7,358 nucleotides of DNA, taken from the NCBI GenBank assembly GCA_018058125.1, contig JAGPCH010000062.1:1-7358 (forward strand). Direction: 5' to 3'. Source of the stretch: Ignavibacteria bacterium. GTDB taxonomy: Bacteria; Bacteroidota; Ignavibacteria; Tepidaquicellales; Tepidaquicellaceae. Positions 1 to 6,618 of the stretch are shown in pieces (within the stretch, counting starts at the first letter, position 1; each line of letters begins with the position of its first letter). The notes under the pieces are model-generated. The model had not been told where the DNA came from. It saw only the letters and a list, made by a program, of their open reading frames with translations, and did no database searches. Both the position numbers and the translations under genes were made by a program.

Positions 1-328
1 CCCCTGTATTTTTTTCCTCAATAATGATTAATTTAAATCGTTAAGTCAATACAAAATTATTGTTGAAAGTGATTTTTTTTTGAACCGGCAATCTGGGTAT
101 TTTTCCGGAATTGACTTTGATATGAACTACTCAGTTATTATAAAAATTTCTTTTTACAAAAAATATTATAACAAAAAAATAATGACAGTCGTAACCGAAG
201 TGTCATAAATAAAATAAATCAGAGAATATATTATGAAATTTCATTCAAAGGAACATTAAAGTAAACTATAGTATTTCTTATAATATCTTAAAAATGTATT
301 TTTATTTAAAATAAATCACTTTAAAAAA
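1..328. other. Gene-free leader upstream of the protease gene
   Basis: No convincing coding region is visible on either strand in these 328 very AT-rich bases. Several short symmetric elements can be seen: ATGACA at 182-187 facing TGTCAT at 201-206, a perfect 12-base palindrome ATGAAATTTCAT at 233-244, and an all-A/T palindrome at 301-315 (TTTATTT, one base, AAATAAA) that ends 13 bases before the start codon. A + strand promoter-like pair lies at 111-141. A TTGACT on the minus strand at 49-44 could belong to a gene leaving the window to the left. The length suits a promoter plus a long 5' untranslated region, or a divergent intergenic region. In DNA this rich in A and T, short palindromes are expected by chance, so their function is unproven. 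Confidence 0.6.
111..141 (+). promoter_or_regulatory. Possible sigma70-type promoter for the protease block
   Basis: TTGACT at 111-116 matches five of six bases of the -35 consensus, and TATTAT at 136-141 matches five of six of the -10 consensus. The 19-base spacer is longer than the ideal 17. Transcription would start near 148 and give a leader of about 180 bases before the ATG at 329. If the organism belongs to Bacteroidota proper, its main sigma factor uses a different consensus (TTTG and TAnnTTTG), and I found no clean match to that here. This is a weak call from sequence alone. Confidence 0.25.
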
Positions 329-1924
329 ATGATCAGTAAAAAAATTATTTTCCCTGTTTTAATTATTCTTGTTATTTTGGGGGTATTTGTAGGAATGCAG
401 ATCCAGAATGCAGTTTCGGATGATAAAGTTACTTCTCAGGTCAGAAAATTTAATGATGCGCTTGAGGTTACTTCACGATATTATGTAGATGAGGTGGACT
501 CTCAGAAACTAACAGAAGATGCAATTAAAGGAATGCTAGAAGGATTGGATCCGCATTCGGTTTATATTTCTGCAGACCAGTTAAAAAGAGTAAATGAAGA
601 TTTTCAGGGAAGTTTTGAGGGAATTGGAGTTGAGTTTGACATAATAAATGACACACTGACAATAGTTTCTCCAATTAGCGGAGGACCATCTGAAAAACTC
701 GGAATAATGGCCGGAGATAAAATAGTAAAAATTGACGGAGTCAATGCCGTGAAAATAGCAAGAGATGATGTTCCGAAAAAATTAAAAGGTCCTAAAGGAA
801 CTAAAGTAAATGTTACAATTCAGAGAGCCGGTATTAATGATCCTCTGGAATTTGAAATTACAAGAGATAAAATTCCTATTTATAGTGTAGATGCATCATT
901 CATGTATGATAATGAAATTGGATATGTAAAAGTATCAAGATTTGCAGGTACAACTTATGATGAATTTATGAAAGCAATGGGAGATCTTAAATCCCAGGGA
1001 ATGACAAAAGTAATTTTAGATCTTAGAGGTGATCCGGGTGGTTTTCTTGATCAGGCTTTTAAGATCGCAGGAGAATTTATACCTAAAGGTCAAAAGATAG
1101 TTTATACAAAAAGCAGAATACAGGATTTTAATGAAGAGTACATTTCAGAAGGCGGTAAATATACTGATATTCCTCTTGTAGTTTTGGTTAACGGAGGTTC
1201 GGCTTCAGCAAGTGAGATCGTATCAGGAGCTGTTCAGGACTGGGACAGAGGTTTGATAGTCGGTGAGACAACATTTGGAAAAGGTCTTGTGCAAAGACAA
1301 TTTGACCTGCCCGACGGATCTGCTTTCAGAGTTACTACTGCAAGATATTATACGCCAACTGGCAGATTAATACAAAAGCCTTATGAAGGAAGTAAATATT
1401 TAAATAAAACCGATACGGATGTGGAAGGTTCTAATTTTGAACATGAAAATGACACTCAGGATACGGCACGACCTGAGTTTAAAACATTTGGCGGCAGAAC
1501 TGTATATGGTGGCGGTGGAATTACTCCTGATTATGTTATCAAATTAGACACACTTACAAATTATTCAATTCAGCTAAGACGTCTGAATTTATTTTATATC
1601 TTTGCAGAAAGATATATGGCAAATAACAGAAAGAACATTGAAAGTACATATAAATCACCTCTTGAATTCAGAGATGGATTTGTGATTGATGAATCAATGC
1701 TATCAGAGTTAAAGAATATGGCTTCAGAAAAAGAAGTCGTATTCAATCAGGAAGAATATGATAAAGACCTTGACTTCATAAAGACATCGATAAAGTTTCA
1801 GATTGCACGAGATATATGGGGAAACAACGGAAGTTATTTAGTATGGGTCAATACAGATGAACAGTTTCTGAAAGCAGTAACTTTATTTGATGATGCGATC
1901 AAATTAGCAAAATTAAAACAGTAA
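329..1924 (+). CDS. ctpA: S41-family carboxy-terminal processing protease (CtpA/Prc type)
   Basis: This is an envelope serine protease that cleaves near the C-termini of periplasmic or membrane proteins. Residues 6-26 form one hydrophobic segment after a short basic N-terminus, so it is probably an uncleaved anchor with the body in the periplasm. Residues 36-80 are the S41 N-terminal helical region (YYVDEV, LDPHS). A PDZ domain spans about 90-170 (EGIGVEF at 97-103, GIMAGDKI at 125-132) and would bind substrate C-termini. The protease core includes LRGDPGG at 232-238. The catalytic residues are intact: Ser293 in GGSASASE, Lys318 in FGKG and Gln322, with the +25 and +4 spacing known from CtpB and the plant D1 protease. 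A C-terminal extension of about 120 residues follows, as I recall from Bacteroidota/Chlorobiota homologues. The start has no Shine-Dalgarno, but this ATG gives a sensible membrane anchor. Seven bases separate it from the next gene. Family assignment is firm; the substrate is unknown. Confidence 0.95.
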   Translation: MISKKIIFPVLIILVILGVFVGMQIQNAVSDDKVTSQVRKFNDALEVTSRYYVDEVDSQKLTEDAIKGMLEGLDPHSVYISADQLKRVNEDFQGSFEGIGVEFDIINDTLTIVSPISGGPSEKLGIMAGDKIVKIDGVNAVKIARDDVPKKLKGPKGTKVNVTIQRAGINDPLEFEITRDKIPIYSVDASFMYDNEIGYVKVSRFAGTTYDEFMKAMGDLKSQGMTKVILDLRGDPGGFLDQAFKIAGEFIPKGQKIVYTKSRIQDFNEEYISEGGKYTDIPLVVLVNGGSASASEIVSGAVQDWDRGLIVGETTFGKGLVQRQFDLPDGSAFRVTTARYYTPTGRLIQKPYEGSKYLNKTDTDVEGSNFEHENDTQDTARPEFKTFGGRTVYGGGGITPDYVIKLDTLTNYSIQLRRLNLFYIFAERYMANNRKNIESTYKSPLEFRDGFVIDESMLSELKNMASEKEVVFNQEEYDKDLDFIKTSIKFQIARDIWGNNGSYLVWVNTDEQFLKAVTLFDDAIKLAKLKQ

Positions 1925-1931
1925 AAATTTA

Positions 1932-2741
1932 ATGCCTTTAATTTTCCCAGGGGTGAGATGCTTGATTCTGATATTAATTATCAGTTTAATTACTATAGAC
2001 GCTCACCCGCAGGAAAAGGTATTGGATATACAGGAAGAGCTTAAGTATGAACTCACGTTTGGATTTATAAAACTAGGTTACATGAATTTCACACTTTCTA
2101 ATTCCCGCAAAGATGAAAAAAAAACCATTTACAATTCCAGACTAGAAATTAAAACCTATCCTGAGGTTCCATTTATTGAGTTTAATCAGATCATTGAATC
2201 TGAGATGGAATTTTATGAAGACGAGCTTTATTCAAGGAAATACTTCAGTTCAAATTTCAAAGATAAATCAATTTCAAGAGTTGAATACAAATTTAATTAT
2301 AAAAAGGAAGAGATAAATATCTTTGTTGAAACCAATGGCAATGTTGAAAAAGAAAGTAAAGTTGAAATTGAAGATAATACAAAATACAGAGATAAGCTGT
2401 CATGGATTTATGAGTCAAGATTAAATTCATTCAGCAATAAAAATTTTAACATCCCTGTGTTTGCCAATGACAGCATGTCTTCAGTAAGATATTCTTTTAA
2501 TTCAAATAAGACCGTAATAAATATAGAAAAATTTGATTATGATATTTCGGTAATAAAGCTTGAAGGGATATCCGATTTTACGGGGATATTCGGATTTAAG
2601 GGAGAATTTCTAATTTTATTGTCTGATGATGAATACAGGGTACCAATCAAAGCCTATTTCAGTTCATCACTTGGAAATGTTGTATGTGAATTGATATCAT
2701 ACAAAAAAAATCTTTGGAAACCACCTGCATTTAAAAAATAA
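1932..2741 (+). CDS. Exported DUF3108-like protein, first of a tandem pair
   Basis: This is a 269-residue exported protein. The N-terminus has Arg9, a hydrophobic stretch at about 10-21 and a possible signal peptidase site near residue 24 (IDA-HP), so the mature protein should be periplasmic or outer-membrane associated. The mature part is rich in alternating polar/hydrophobic stretches typical of beta strands. It shows DUF3108-like landmarks: EELKYELTFGFIKLG at 35-49 and FTGIFGFKGEF at 216-226, then RVPIKA at 236-241 near the end. DUF3108 has no settled function, and I infer none beyond the envelope. The next gene is a diverged copy: GFIKLG, LYSRK, IPVF and FTGxFGxxGEF occur in the same order in both. 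The start follows the protease stop by 7 bases, so cotranscription is likely. The ATG lacks a Shine-Dalgarno. A purine-rich AGGGGTGAG at 1949-1957 sits before an in-frame TTG at 1962, but that start would remove the basic part of the signal peptide, so I prefer 1932. Confidence 0.85.
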   Translation: MPLIFPGVRCLILILIISLITIDAHPQEKVLDIQEELKYELTFGFIKLGYMNFTLSNSRKDEKKTIYNSRLEIKTYPEVPFIEFNQIIESEMEFYEDELYSRKYFSSNFKDKSISRVEYKFNYKKEEINIFVETNGNVEKESKVEIEDNTKYRDKLSWIYESRLNSFSNKNFNIPVFANDSMSSVRYSFNSNKTVINIEKFDYDISVIKLEGISDFTGIFGFKGEFLILLSDDEYRVPIKAYFSSSLGNVVCELISYKKNLWKPPAFKK

Positions 2742-2763
2742 TGAGTGTTAAATTCTGATTCTT

Positions 2764-3549
2764 ATGAAAACATATATTGTAACTATTTTATTTTTATTGA
2801 TGTGTTTAAATGTCGAAGACAGTTTTTCACAGGATAAAGTAATGGACGTAGGTGAAGAGTTAAATTATGTGGTTTATTACGGATTCATAAAGTTAGGTGA
2901 AGTGAATATGAAGATCACAAATAAATCCGTAGAAGGTGGAAAGGAAATTTATACAAGTAAATCACGGATGTTTTCTTATAAGGGTATACCTTTTGTGGAC
3001 CTTGAGATAGAGTTTGAATCAGAGATTGTAATGGACGGAAATGATCTGTATTCGAGAAAATTCAAAGCGAGGGAAAAAGCAGAAGACGGGTATGTAGATA
3101 TTGAATATGTTTTTCATTATGATTCTCAGTATGTATATGTAAAGAAAACCAATAAAGGTAATGTAGAAATAGATAAGAATATTTCAATAAACAAGAATGT
3201 CAGATTTCAGGATGGTCTTTCACTTTTTTACAGGGCAAGGATAAATTCTTTTACACCGGAGGATAATTTTATGATTCCTGTGTTTATGAACGAACAGGAA
3301 ACTTCAGTAGATTATTTTTTTAAATCTGAAAATGAAGACATATCTTTGTCAGCTTTTGAAGACGACATTGAAGCTGTAAGCTGCAGCGGAGTAGCAAAGT
3401 TTACCGGAGTATTTGGAATGAATGGTGAATTTGCCGGATGGTTCACAAAAAATCCTGTTAGAATTCCTCTGAAAGCCCAGTTAAATGCAATTGTAGGCAG
3501 TATTACTTTAGAACTGGATTCCTACAAAAGACCTGACTGGAAACCGTAA
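2764..3549 (+). CDS. Exported DUF3108-like protein, second of a tandem pair
   Basis: This 261-residue protein is a paralogue of the preceding gene product. Residues 1-22 look like a signal peptide (Lys2, hydrophobic 4-15, then DSFSQ), giving a periplasmic or outer-membrane-associated product. Landmarks shared with its neighbour, in the same order, are EEL at 31-33, GFIKLG at 40-45, LYSRK at 95-99, ARINSF at 158-163, IPVF at 171-174, FTGVFGMNGEF at 213-223, RIPLKA at 233-238, and a closing SYK followed by WKP. Outside these motifs the two differ widely, so the duplication is old or has been inherited as a pair. Family resemblance is to DUF3108, whose role is not established. It lies 22 bases after its paralogue and is probably the last gene of the protease transcript, since a possible terminator follows 7 bases after its stop. 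There is no Shine-Dalgarno before the ATG. The call as a real exported gene is firm; the function is unknown. Confidence 0.87.
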   Translation: MKTYIVTILFLLMCLNVEDSFSQDKVMDVGEELNYVVYYGFIKLGEVNMKITNKSVEGGKEIYTSKSRMFSYKGIPFVDLEIEFESEIVMDGNDLYSRKFKAREKAEDGYVDIEYVFHYDSQYVYVKKTNKGNVEIDKNISINKNVRFQDGLSLFYRARINSFTPEDNFMIPVFMNEQETSVDYFFKSENEDISLSAFEDDIEAVSCSGVAKFTGVFGMNGEFAGWFTKNPVRIPLKAQLNAIVGSITLELDSYKRPDWKP

Positions 3550-3556
3550 TTTAAGT

Positions 3557-3610
3557 AATAACTAAAAATAGAATAATTTTGGCAAAATCAAATCCTTTAG
3601 TTATTTTTAT
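3557..3610 (+). terminator. Possible intrinsic terminator after the DUF3108-like pair
   Basis: AATAACTAAA at 3557-3566 pairs perfectly with TTTAGTTATT at 3596-3605, forming a 10-base stem. Inside the 29-base loop, ATTTT at 3576-3580 and AAAAT at 3584-3588 can form a smaller stem around GGC. The sequence after the outer stem continues TTTAT, so a T-rich run spans the 3' arm and beyond. It begins 7 bases after the stop codon at 3547-3549, the expected place. The outer stem has only one G-C pair and the loop is long, so it would be a weak terminator and might need help from Rho or act as an mRNA end stabiliser. Confidence 0.35.
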
Positions 3611-3785
3611 TGATTTCATTTTCTAAATGAAAAATAAAAAATAATATTAATTGAATCTTCAGACATTTTATAAACATTTTTCACAAGTAAAATAAAATTA
3701 CAAATAGTTAACTGAATATTACTTATTTTTAATGAAACCTAAATCGATTTATTAAGTCAAATAAATTATCATAATTTATAGCTGT

Positions 3786-3816
3786 TTGTTAAATTCGAAA
3801 CTAATTAAATTAACAA
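3786..3816. promoter_or_regulatory. Inverted repeat upstream of tolC, possible operator
   Basis: TTGTTAAATT at 3786-3795 faces AAATTAACAA at 3807-3816. The ten-base arms match at nine positions, including an unbroken TTGTTAA/TTAACAA, around an 11-base centre. It ends 37 bases before the tolC ATG at 3854, where a repressor or activator of an efflux operon could bind. No regulator gene is present in the window. High A/T content makes chance symmetry fairly likely, so this is a candidate only. Confidence 0.3.
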
Positions 3817-3853
3817 CCGTTTATTTCAATAATTCTCAACCGAAAATTCTTAA

Positions 3854-5206
3854 ATGAAAAAAATATTAATACTCTTTTCCTGTACAATTCTTATTGCCAT
3901 TTCTGATTATTCAAATTCAAAAGCTCAGGAAACTATTGATCTTAATGAAGCTGTAAACATTGCAGTAAAGAATAATACGAATATCTCCACTCTTGAAAAA
4001 AGTCTTGAGATCCAGAGATTGTCGACAAACAGCGCAAAGGGAAATCTTTACCCTGATCTTTCATTAACTGCCGGATGGGGCAGAAACAATACTTATTCTG
4101 ACGGAACAGTTGTATTCCAGAACGGTGTTCCTATTCAGGTTCCGGAACAGGATTCTTGGATAAATAATTTTGGTGTTGGAGTTAATTCTTCTGTTACTCT
4201 GTTTAACGGTTTCTCAAATCTTACTCAGATTGACCTCTCTGAAGAGAATGAAACTTCGGTGATACTTCAACTGGATAAACAGAGATACGATCTTGTCTTT
4301 AATATCAATAACGTTTATTTCGATATTCTGAAAAAGGAAAAAATTGTAACTGTAAACGAAGAAAATTTAAATGATTCAAAATTACAGCTTGACAGAATAA
4401 AAGAGTTTATGGATGTCGGAAAAGTCACTATGACCGATGTTTACAGACAGGATGTCCAGGTAGCGCAAAATGAACTTGCTGTTGAAAGATCTAAAAATGA
4501 ATACCGCAAAAGTAAAGTGGATCTTTTACTTGCTATGAATACTGATATGAATACAGAGTTTGCTGTTTCGGACAAAAACATTAAAACGGATCTGTCTCAG
4601 TCCGAATTACAAGGTGTACTCAGCAGAAATTCAAATACTGAAGCTTTGCTTAATAAAGCACTTGCTAACAGATATGATTATAAATTATCCGAACAAGGTA
4701 TCAGAATAAACGAGACTCAATACAAAATAGATCAAAAGAATCTGTATTTTCCGGTAATTTCTGCATATGGCAATTATAATTTAAATGCATCAAACATTAG
4801 TGATATATTAGGTTCGAGATCATTTAATTTTGGATTAAATTTAAGTTATCCAATTTTTCAGGGATTCAGCATGAGTAATAAAATGCAGTCTACTGAAATT
4901 CAGATAAAGCAAAAGCAGGATGAAATTCAGCTGCTGAAACAGCAAATAAGAAGTGAAATTAAAAAATCTTATATTGATCTTGAAACCCAGTTTAAACAGA
5001 TAGAAATATTAGAAAGAAATATTGTTTCAGCCGAACAGGATAAATTACTTTCGGATGAAAATTACAGGGTCGGACTAGGTACTTTACTGGATGCACAGAC
5101 TGCAGCTACAAAACTTAATACATTAAGAATTGATCTAATAAATGCATATTATGATTTCCTCCTAGCTGAGAAAAGATTACAGTACTATGTCGGAGATCTT
5201 AAATAA
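3854..5206 (+). CDS. tolC: TolC-family outer-membrane efflux channel
   Basis: This is the outer-membrane exit duct of a tripartite exporter; TolC-family proteins form trimers with a beta-barrel in the outer membrane and a long alpha-helical tunnel in the periplasm. The N-terminus is a signal peptide (Lys2-Lys3, hydrophobic 4-16, likely cleavage after SKA near residue 24). No lipobox cysteine is seen at the cleavage site. The mature protein shows the internal duplication of the family: LYPDLSLTAGWG at 65-76 echoes LYFPVISAYGNYN at 297-309, TLFNGF at 115-120 echoes PIFQGF at 333-338, and DVGKVTMTDVYRQD at 187-200 echoes RVGLGTLLDAQTA at 405-417. Long Gln/Glu/Lys-rich helices lie at about 124-225 and 340-400. 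At 450 residues it is of usual length. It heads the operon, 31 bases before the adaptor gene, and its start has no Shine-Dalgarno. A family member is certain; the symbol denotes the family, not the E. coli orthologue. Confidence 0.93.
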   Translation: MKKILILFSCTILIAISDYSNSKAQETIDLNEAVNIAVKNNTNISTLEKSLEIQRLSTNSAKGNLYPDLSLTAGWGRNNTYSDGTVVFQNGVPIQVPEQDSWINNFGVGVNSSVTLFNGFSNLTQIDLSEENETSVILQLDKQRYDLVFNINNVYFDILKKEKIVTVNEENLNDSKLQLDRIKEFMDVGKVTMTDVYRQDVQVAQNELAVERSKNEYRKSKVDLLLAMNTDMNTEFAVSDKNIKTDLSQSELQGVLSRNSNTEALLNKALANRYDYKLSEQGIRINETQYKIDQKNLYFPVISAYGNYNLNASNISDILGSRSFNFGLNLSYPIFQGFSMSNKMQSTEIQIKQKQDEIQLLKQQIRSEIKKSYIDLETQFKQIEILERNIVSAEQDKLLSDENYRVGLGTLLDAQTAATKLNTLRIDLINAYYDFLLAEKRLQYYVGDLK

Positions 5207-5237
5207 TTTTGTTTAAATTTTAAAAACTAATACAAAA

Positions 5238-6587
5238 ATGTCAGAGACTACTATTCCTAAGATACCGGCACCCTTACCGGTGAAAAAGCAAAAAAAGAAG
5301 AGTAAAAAGAAATTATGGATAATCATTGGTTCACTTGTTGTAATAATAGTGGCGGCGATAATTATATCGGGTATGAAAGATGATGTTGTGATAGTGCAGA
5401 CTGAGAAAATAGGAAAAAGAAATTTAACGCAGGTAGTAACGGCTACCGGTAAAATTCAGTCTGAGACACAGGTCAATATAAGCGCTGAGATCAGCGGAGA
5501 AATTATTTCACTTCCGTTCAAAGAAGGAGAATCAGTAAAGAAAAATGATCTGCTTGTTAAGATAAAACAAGATGCTTATGCTCCGGAATTGCAACAGCAG
5601 AATGCTGCCATAGAAGTTGCAGAAAGTAACATGGCAGTTAATGAAGTTGCATTGAAAAGAGCGCAGCAGGAAATGGAAAGACTCAATAAGCTGTTCAACA
5701 AAGGACTTGCAACTCAAAGTGAAATTGACAATGCTCAGAATAATATAGATCAGGCTCTGGCTACTCTGAATTCGATTGAGGCTCAGATAAACCAGCAAAG
5801 GACAGGTCTTTCCAGGATCAGATATGATATTTCCAAGACAACTATTTATTCACCAATGGATGGAACTGTAACGCAACTTAATAATGAATTAGGTGAAAAA
5901 GTCCTTGGTACTATTTCCAATCAGGGTTCTCAGATAATGACAATATCCGATCTGTCAAAAATGGAATGTCAGGTGGAAGTCGGCGAAACTGATGTTTCCA
6001 ATATTAATATTGGAGATACTGCAAAGATTGAGATCGATGCCTTCCCCGATAAAGTATTCATAGGTTATGTATATGAGATTGCAAATTCGGCTTTGCAGAC
6101 AGGGCAGGGAACTCAGGATGCAGTCGTAAATTTTATCGTGAAAATCAGGATATTAAATAATGACGTGGACCTTAGACCCGGTATGAGCTGTACAGTAGAC
6201 ATTGAAGTGGAACACAGAAATGACGTACTTGCAGTTCCTATTCAATGTGTTACAACAAGAGAAGAAGAGTTCAATATGATGGGAGTAATGGATAACAGCA
6301 ATGGAAATGTAAAAAGAGAATCTCAAGAGAGACAAAGTAAAAAGATGAAACCAAGGGAGGTAATCTTTGTAGTTGATAACGATGAATCCAGAGTACAGGA
6401 AGTCAAAACAGGTATCAGCGATGACAGTTATATTGAACTGATAGAAGGCGCTACTTTGGATCAGGAAGTTGTGAAAGGAAGTTTCAAAGCTATTAATAAG
6501 ATACTGGAAGACAGTACAAAAATAAAAGTTGATAATGAAATCAAGAAAAGGAAGAAACAAAAGTACAGCGAAGATGACGAAGAATAG
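5238..6587 (+). CDS. macA: MacA/HlyD-family periplasmic adaptor subunit of ABC efflux pump
   Basis: This membrane-fusion protein links the inner-membrane ABC transporter to the TolC-like channel. A lysine-rich cytoplasmic stretch (16-25) precedes one transmembrane segment (about 26-45), with the rest periplasmic. The first half of the lipoyl-like domain is at about 72-112 (SAEISGEIISLPFKEGESV). An alpha-helical hairpin at about 113-196 is rich in Gln, Glu and Asn and includes LNKLFNKGLATQSEID. The second lipoyl half follows at 200-236 (IYSPMDGTV), then a beta-barrel at about 242-325 (LRPGMSCTVDIEV at 312-324) and a membrane-proximal domain from 327 (VLAVPIQCV). Oddities are a charged, low-complexity insertion at about 341-373, between two strands of the membrane-proximal domain (VPIQCV and VIFVVD), and a Lys-rich then acidic C-terminal tail (436-449). 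The gene sits 31 bases from each neighbour. RND-pump adaptors share this fold, but the adjacent MacB-type ATPase and the N-terminal anchor favour MacA. Confidence 0.92.
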   Translation: MSETTIPKIPAPLPVKKQKKKSKKKLWIIIGSLVVIIVAAIIISGMKDDVVIVQTEKIGKRNLTQVVTATGKIQSETQVNISAEISGEIISLPFKEGESVKKNDLLVKIKQDAYAPELQQQNAAIEVAESNMAVNEVALKRAQQEMERLNKLFNKGLATQSEIDNAQNNIDQALATLNSIEAQINQQRTGLSRIRYDISKTTIYSPMDGTVTQLNNELGEKVLGTISNQGSQIMTISDLSKMECQVEVGETDVSNINIGDTAKIEIDAFPDKVFIGYVYEIANSALQTGQGTQDAVVNFIVKIRILNNDVDLRPGMSCTVDIEVEHRNDVLAVPIQCVTTREEEFNMMGVMDNSNGNVKRESQERQSKKMKPREVIFVVDNDESRVQEVKTGISDDSYIELIEGATLDQEVVKGSFKAINKILEDSTKIKVDNEIKKRKKQKYSEDDEE

Positions 6588-6618
6588 GACTGAAATTAAT
6601 TTTATATAAAAACAACAG

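Larger units (their letters stand above)
3550..3853. other. Gene-free region between the protease block and the efflux operon
   Basis: These 304 bases hold no plausible gene on either strand and are strongly AT-rich. From left to right they contain a possible terminator (3557-3610), a perfect 8-base A/T hairpin (TTTCATTT at 3614-3621, AAATGAAA at 3625-3632) with no T tract after it on either strand, and an imperfect inverted repeat at 3786-3816 close to the tolC start. TAAATCG at 3740-3746 and TTAAGTCAA at 3752-3760 recur in the leader at 34-49, where they are directly joined. The promoter of the efflux operon should lie here, but I could not identify a convincing -35/-10 pair on the + strand. 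Confidence 0.6.

Noticed and set aside
1..25. Possible end of a terminator (CCCCTGTA then T7) from a gene left of the window
   Set aside because: The other arm of any hairpin would be outside the window, so it cannot be tested; the minus-strand reading, GAGG before A7, is equally consistent with a ribosome site for a divergent gene.
2116..2124. Run of nine A residues in the first DUF3108-like gene, as a possible slippage or frameshift site
   Set aside because: The reading frame continues normally across it, the product aligns with its paralogue before and after, and such runs are expected in AT-rich Lys codons.
3614..3632. Perfect 8-base hairpin TTTCATTT/AAATGAAA considered as a terminator
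   Set aside because: It has a single G-C pair and is followed by A residues on the + strand and by no T run on the minus strand, so it lacks the required T tract.
5532..5798. Minus-strand open frame of 88 codons opposite the adaptor gene
   Set aside because: It lies wholly antisense to a well-supported gene, is Phe/Ile/Ser/Leu-rich as expected from the reverse of a Gln/Asn/Glu-rich helix, and shows no recognisable domain.
6153..6560. Minus-strand open frame of 135 codons opposite the adaptor's C-terminal part
   Set aside because: It is the longest antisense frame, but its Phe/Tyr/His/Ile-rich composition is what the complement of the charged adaptor tail would give, and no motif or independent signal supports it.
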